A DNA stretch of 64,000 bases from assembly GCF_004345645.1 (NCBI RefSeq), contig NZ_SLWS01000005.1, positions 186,001-250,000 of the forward strand. The letters run 5' to 3'. Numbering within the stretch: the stretch's first letter is position 1; each line of letters opens with the position of its first letter. The notes beneath the pieces are model-generated. The model had not been told where the DNA came from, made no database searches, and saw nothing but the letters and a program-made list of their open reading frames with translations. Source of the stretch: Actinocrispum wychmicini (GTDB lineage Bacteria; Actinomycetota; Actinomycetes; Mycobacteriales; Pseudonocardiaceae). The position numbers and the translations under genes were made by a program. This document shows, in pieces, positions 62,378 to 64,000 of the stretch.

Positions 62378-63462
62378 CCGACGAGGGACCACGCCGGCTG
62401 CATCGCCGCAGGCGGACCAGGTGGATGATCACGGGCACGGCTGTCGTCGTCGCCCTCGGCGTCGGTACCGCGGTGGTGCTGACGAGGGTGGGCGCGGGAC
62501 CCGCCAACGCCACGCCACAAGGGCCCGCGCCCGCCGACACCACCGCGATCGTCAAGACCGACCTGGCCGACCGGCGGACCGTCACCGGAAAGATGGGCTA
62601 CGGCACGGAGACCGCGTTGCCCGGCCACAAGCAGGGCACGGTCACGTGGCTGCCGACGGCCGGCGCGGTGATCGAGCGCGGCGGTGTCGTGTACAAAGTG
62701 GACGCGAAGCCGGTTCCGCTGTTCTACGGCGACATCCCGCTGTACCGGCCGGTCGGCCCCGGGGTCGACAAGGGGCCGGACGTCAAGGTGATCGAGGAGA
62801 ACCTGAAGGCGTTGGGGTTCGGCGGGTTCGGTACACCGGACGAGAAGTTCACCGACAGCACCGCGACCGCGATCAAGAAGTGGCAGAAGTCGTTGGGGCT
62901 GGCGGAGACTGGCACGGTCAACATGGGTGACGTGGTGGTCACCACCGGTTCGTTCAAGGTCAGCTCGGTGACCGGGACGCTCGGCGGGCCGGGCGCGGGC
63001 GACGTGCTGAAGTACACCGGGGTGAACCGGGCCGTGACCGTGCAGATCAAGCAGGACCAGCGCGACCTGGCGCAGATCGGCGCCAAGGTGTCGCTGACCG
63101 CGGGCGGGAAGTCGACCACCGGTACGATCTCGAAGATCACCGAGGTCCCGCCGGACAGCAACCCGATGCCGGGCCAGTCAAGCGACTCCAAGTTCAACGT
63201 GTCCATCGCGCTGGACGACCCGAACGCGATCACCGCGGCGGACTCGACGTCGGTGGACGTGAAGTTCACCGCGGCGAGCCACTCGAACGTGCTGGCCGTG
63301 CCGGTCGGCGCCCTGCTCGCGTTGGCCGAGGGCGGGTACGCGGTCGAGTTGGCGGACACCCACAAGCTGGTTCCGGTGACCCCCGGCCTGTTCTCCGACG
63401 GCAAGGTGGAGATCAGCGGCCCGGACATCCGGGAGGGCATGCGGGTGGTGACGACGTCGTGA
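62374..63462 (+). CDS. HlyD-like efflux adaptor with peptidoglycan-binding domain
   Basis: 362 residues. N-terminal basic region, one TM helix ('[20 protein letters not shown]'), periplasm-side domains: '[13 protein letters not shown]' start of adaptor beta-barrel, peptidoglycan_binding_1 motif '[45 protein letters not shown]', and a C-terminal barrel with '[18 protein letters not shown]'. MFP subunits of MacA type carry this arrangement in actinobacteria. GTG 62374 overlaps the lipoprotein stop by 4 bp; the next gene overlaps by 4 bp. Confidence 0.88.
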   Translation: MTDEGPRRLHRRRRTRWMITGTAVVVALGVGTAVVLTRVGAGPANATPQGPAPADTTAIVKTDLADRRTVTGKMGYGTETALPGHKQGTVTWLPTAGAVIERGGVVYKVDAKPVPLFYGDIPLYRPVGPGVDKGPDVKVIEENLKALGFGGFGTPDEKFTDSTATAIKKWQKSLGLAETGTVNMGDVVVTTGSFKVSSVTGTLGGPGAGDVLKYTGVNRAVTVQIKQDQRDLAQIGAKVSLTAGGKSTTGTISKITEVPPDSNPMPGQSSDSKFNVSIALDDPNAITAADSTSVDVKFTAASHSNVLAVPVGALLALAEGGYAVELADTHKLVPVTPGLFSDGKVEISGPDIREGMRVVTTS

Positions 63463-64000
63463 CCCCGGTTCTGGCCGTCCGGCAGGTCGGCAAGACGTAT
63501 CCGGGCGGGGTGCGGGCCCTGCGGGACGTGTCGATCTCGGTCGCGCACGGGGAACTGCTCGCCATCGTGGGGCCTTCGGGGTCCGGAAAGTCCACTTTGC
63601 TGCATCTGATGGGCACTTTGGACAAGCCGTCGTCCGGTGTGGTCGAGGTCCGCGGGCATGACGTGGCCCGGTTGACCGACCGTCGGCTGTCGGCGCTGCG
63701 GTCGCGGTGGATCGGGTTCGTGTTCCAGCAGTTCTTTCTGTCGGAGGGACTTTCAGCCGTAGAAAATGTTGCTACTGGTCTGCTGTACGCGGGAGTTTCC
63801 GTGCGACGTCGAAAGCAGGTCGCGCTCGACGCACTGGAGCAGGTCGGCCTCGGGGCCCGTGCGTGGCACCTGCCGTCGGAGCTGTCCGGCGGGGAACGGC
63901 AACGGGTGGCGATCGCACGGGCGGTGGTGAACCGGCCGGCGATCCTGCTGGCCGACGAGCCGACCGGGAACCTGGACTCCACCACCGGCGCGGGGATCTT
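63459..64000 (+). CDS. MacB/LolD-type ABC transporter ATPase (partial, truncated by window edge)
   Basis: The first ~181 residues are visible. Walker A 'GPSGSGKST', '[23 protein letters not shown]' (Q-loop region), signature '[20 protein letters not shown]', Walker B '[16 protein letters not shown]', which is the MacB/LolD subtype. A FtsX-like permease is expected just beyond the edge. GTG 63459 overlaps the adaptor stop by 4 bp. Confidence 0.9.
   Translation, partial: MTPVLAVRQVGKTYPGGVRALRDVSISVAHGELLAIVGPSGSGKSTLLHLMGTLDKPSSGVVEVRGHDVARLTDRRLSALRSRWIGFVFQQFFLSEGLSAVENVATGLLYAGVSVRRRKQVALDALEQVGLGARAWHLPSELSGGERQRVAIARAVVNRPAILLADEPTGNLDSTTGAGI

Overview
The window is very GC-rich and gene-dense. 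It uses GTG starts freely and has many 1-20 bp gene overlaps. Its marker families are a conservon (sensor kinase, roadblock, DUF742, small GTPase), a resuscitation-promoting factor, SepH, DUF2530, DUF2537, DUF2771 and DUF3027 proteins, IdeR-type iron boxes, R2-like ligand-binding oxidase and GT87 mannosyltransferase. Together these point to a mycolata/Pseudonocardiales-type actinomycete chromosome. I cannot name the genus from sequence alone. I see no rRNA, tRNA, CRISPR array, insertion sequence or phage module.

Layout. 1-4.4 kb: a nitrate/sulfonate/taurine-type ABC importer on the minus strand with two different lipoprotein receptors, the first cut by the window edge. 4.4-5.4 kb: about 1 kb with no convincing gene. 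5.4-10.4 kb: a four-gene conservon closed by a perfect 13-bp terminator hairpin. 10.4-16.2 kb: patatin, a helicase-domain/WYL-like protein, a 60-aa protein, ACT-malic enzyme and a MogA-MoaE fusion. 16.2-19.1 kb: a GbsR-type regulator with an IS30-like HTH, divergent from a drug-type ABC-2 exporter. 19.1-20.2 kb: an Rpf/LysM cell-wall hydrolase behind a CRP/GlxR-like site and a structured leader resembling a c-di-AMP (ydaO) riboswitch. 20.2-24.6 kb: moaD, a hydrolase/TetR pair with an AcrR-like operator, a DHA2 efflux pump with its MarR, and a molybdate TOBE protein. 24.6-31.6 kb: HAD phosphatase, metallophosphoesterase, DUF1444 protein, acyl-CoA ligase and Gfo/Idh/MocA oxidoreductase. 30.3-33.2 kb: an operon TetR, R2lox, Nramp.

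34.1-50.3 kb is a backbone that, from memory, parallels the Mycobacterium tuberculosis Rv0871-Rv0882 neighbourhood (cspB, DUF2771, MFS, DUF3027, DUF2530, MarR, SpoU methylase, DUF2537). It is interrupted by a lipoprotein glutamine cyclotransferase, a 949-aa sacsin/Hsp90-like ATPase, an NCS2 permease and a redox/iron island (sodA, hmuO, TetR, GCS2 ligase). The iron island has two IdeR-like boxes. One precedes hmuO, whose leader can fold over its own ribosome binding site. The other overlaps a promoter that leads into a terminator about 75 nt later with no gene between, a candidate iron-controlled small RNA next to sodA.

50.5-64 kb: an asymmetric heterodimeric ABC exporter, a multi-pass membrane protein, a SigE-family sigma factor with a membrane partner, SepH, and a GT87 mannosyltransferase whose 3' end runs about 310 bp antisense into a histidine kinase gene. 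Last come an OmpR-type two-component system and a divergent three-gene efflux operon (lipoprotein with a duplicated motif, HlyD-like adaptor, MacB-type ATPase cut by the window edge).
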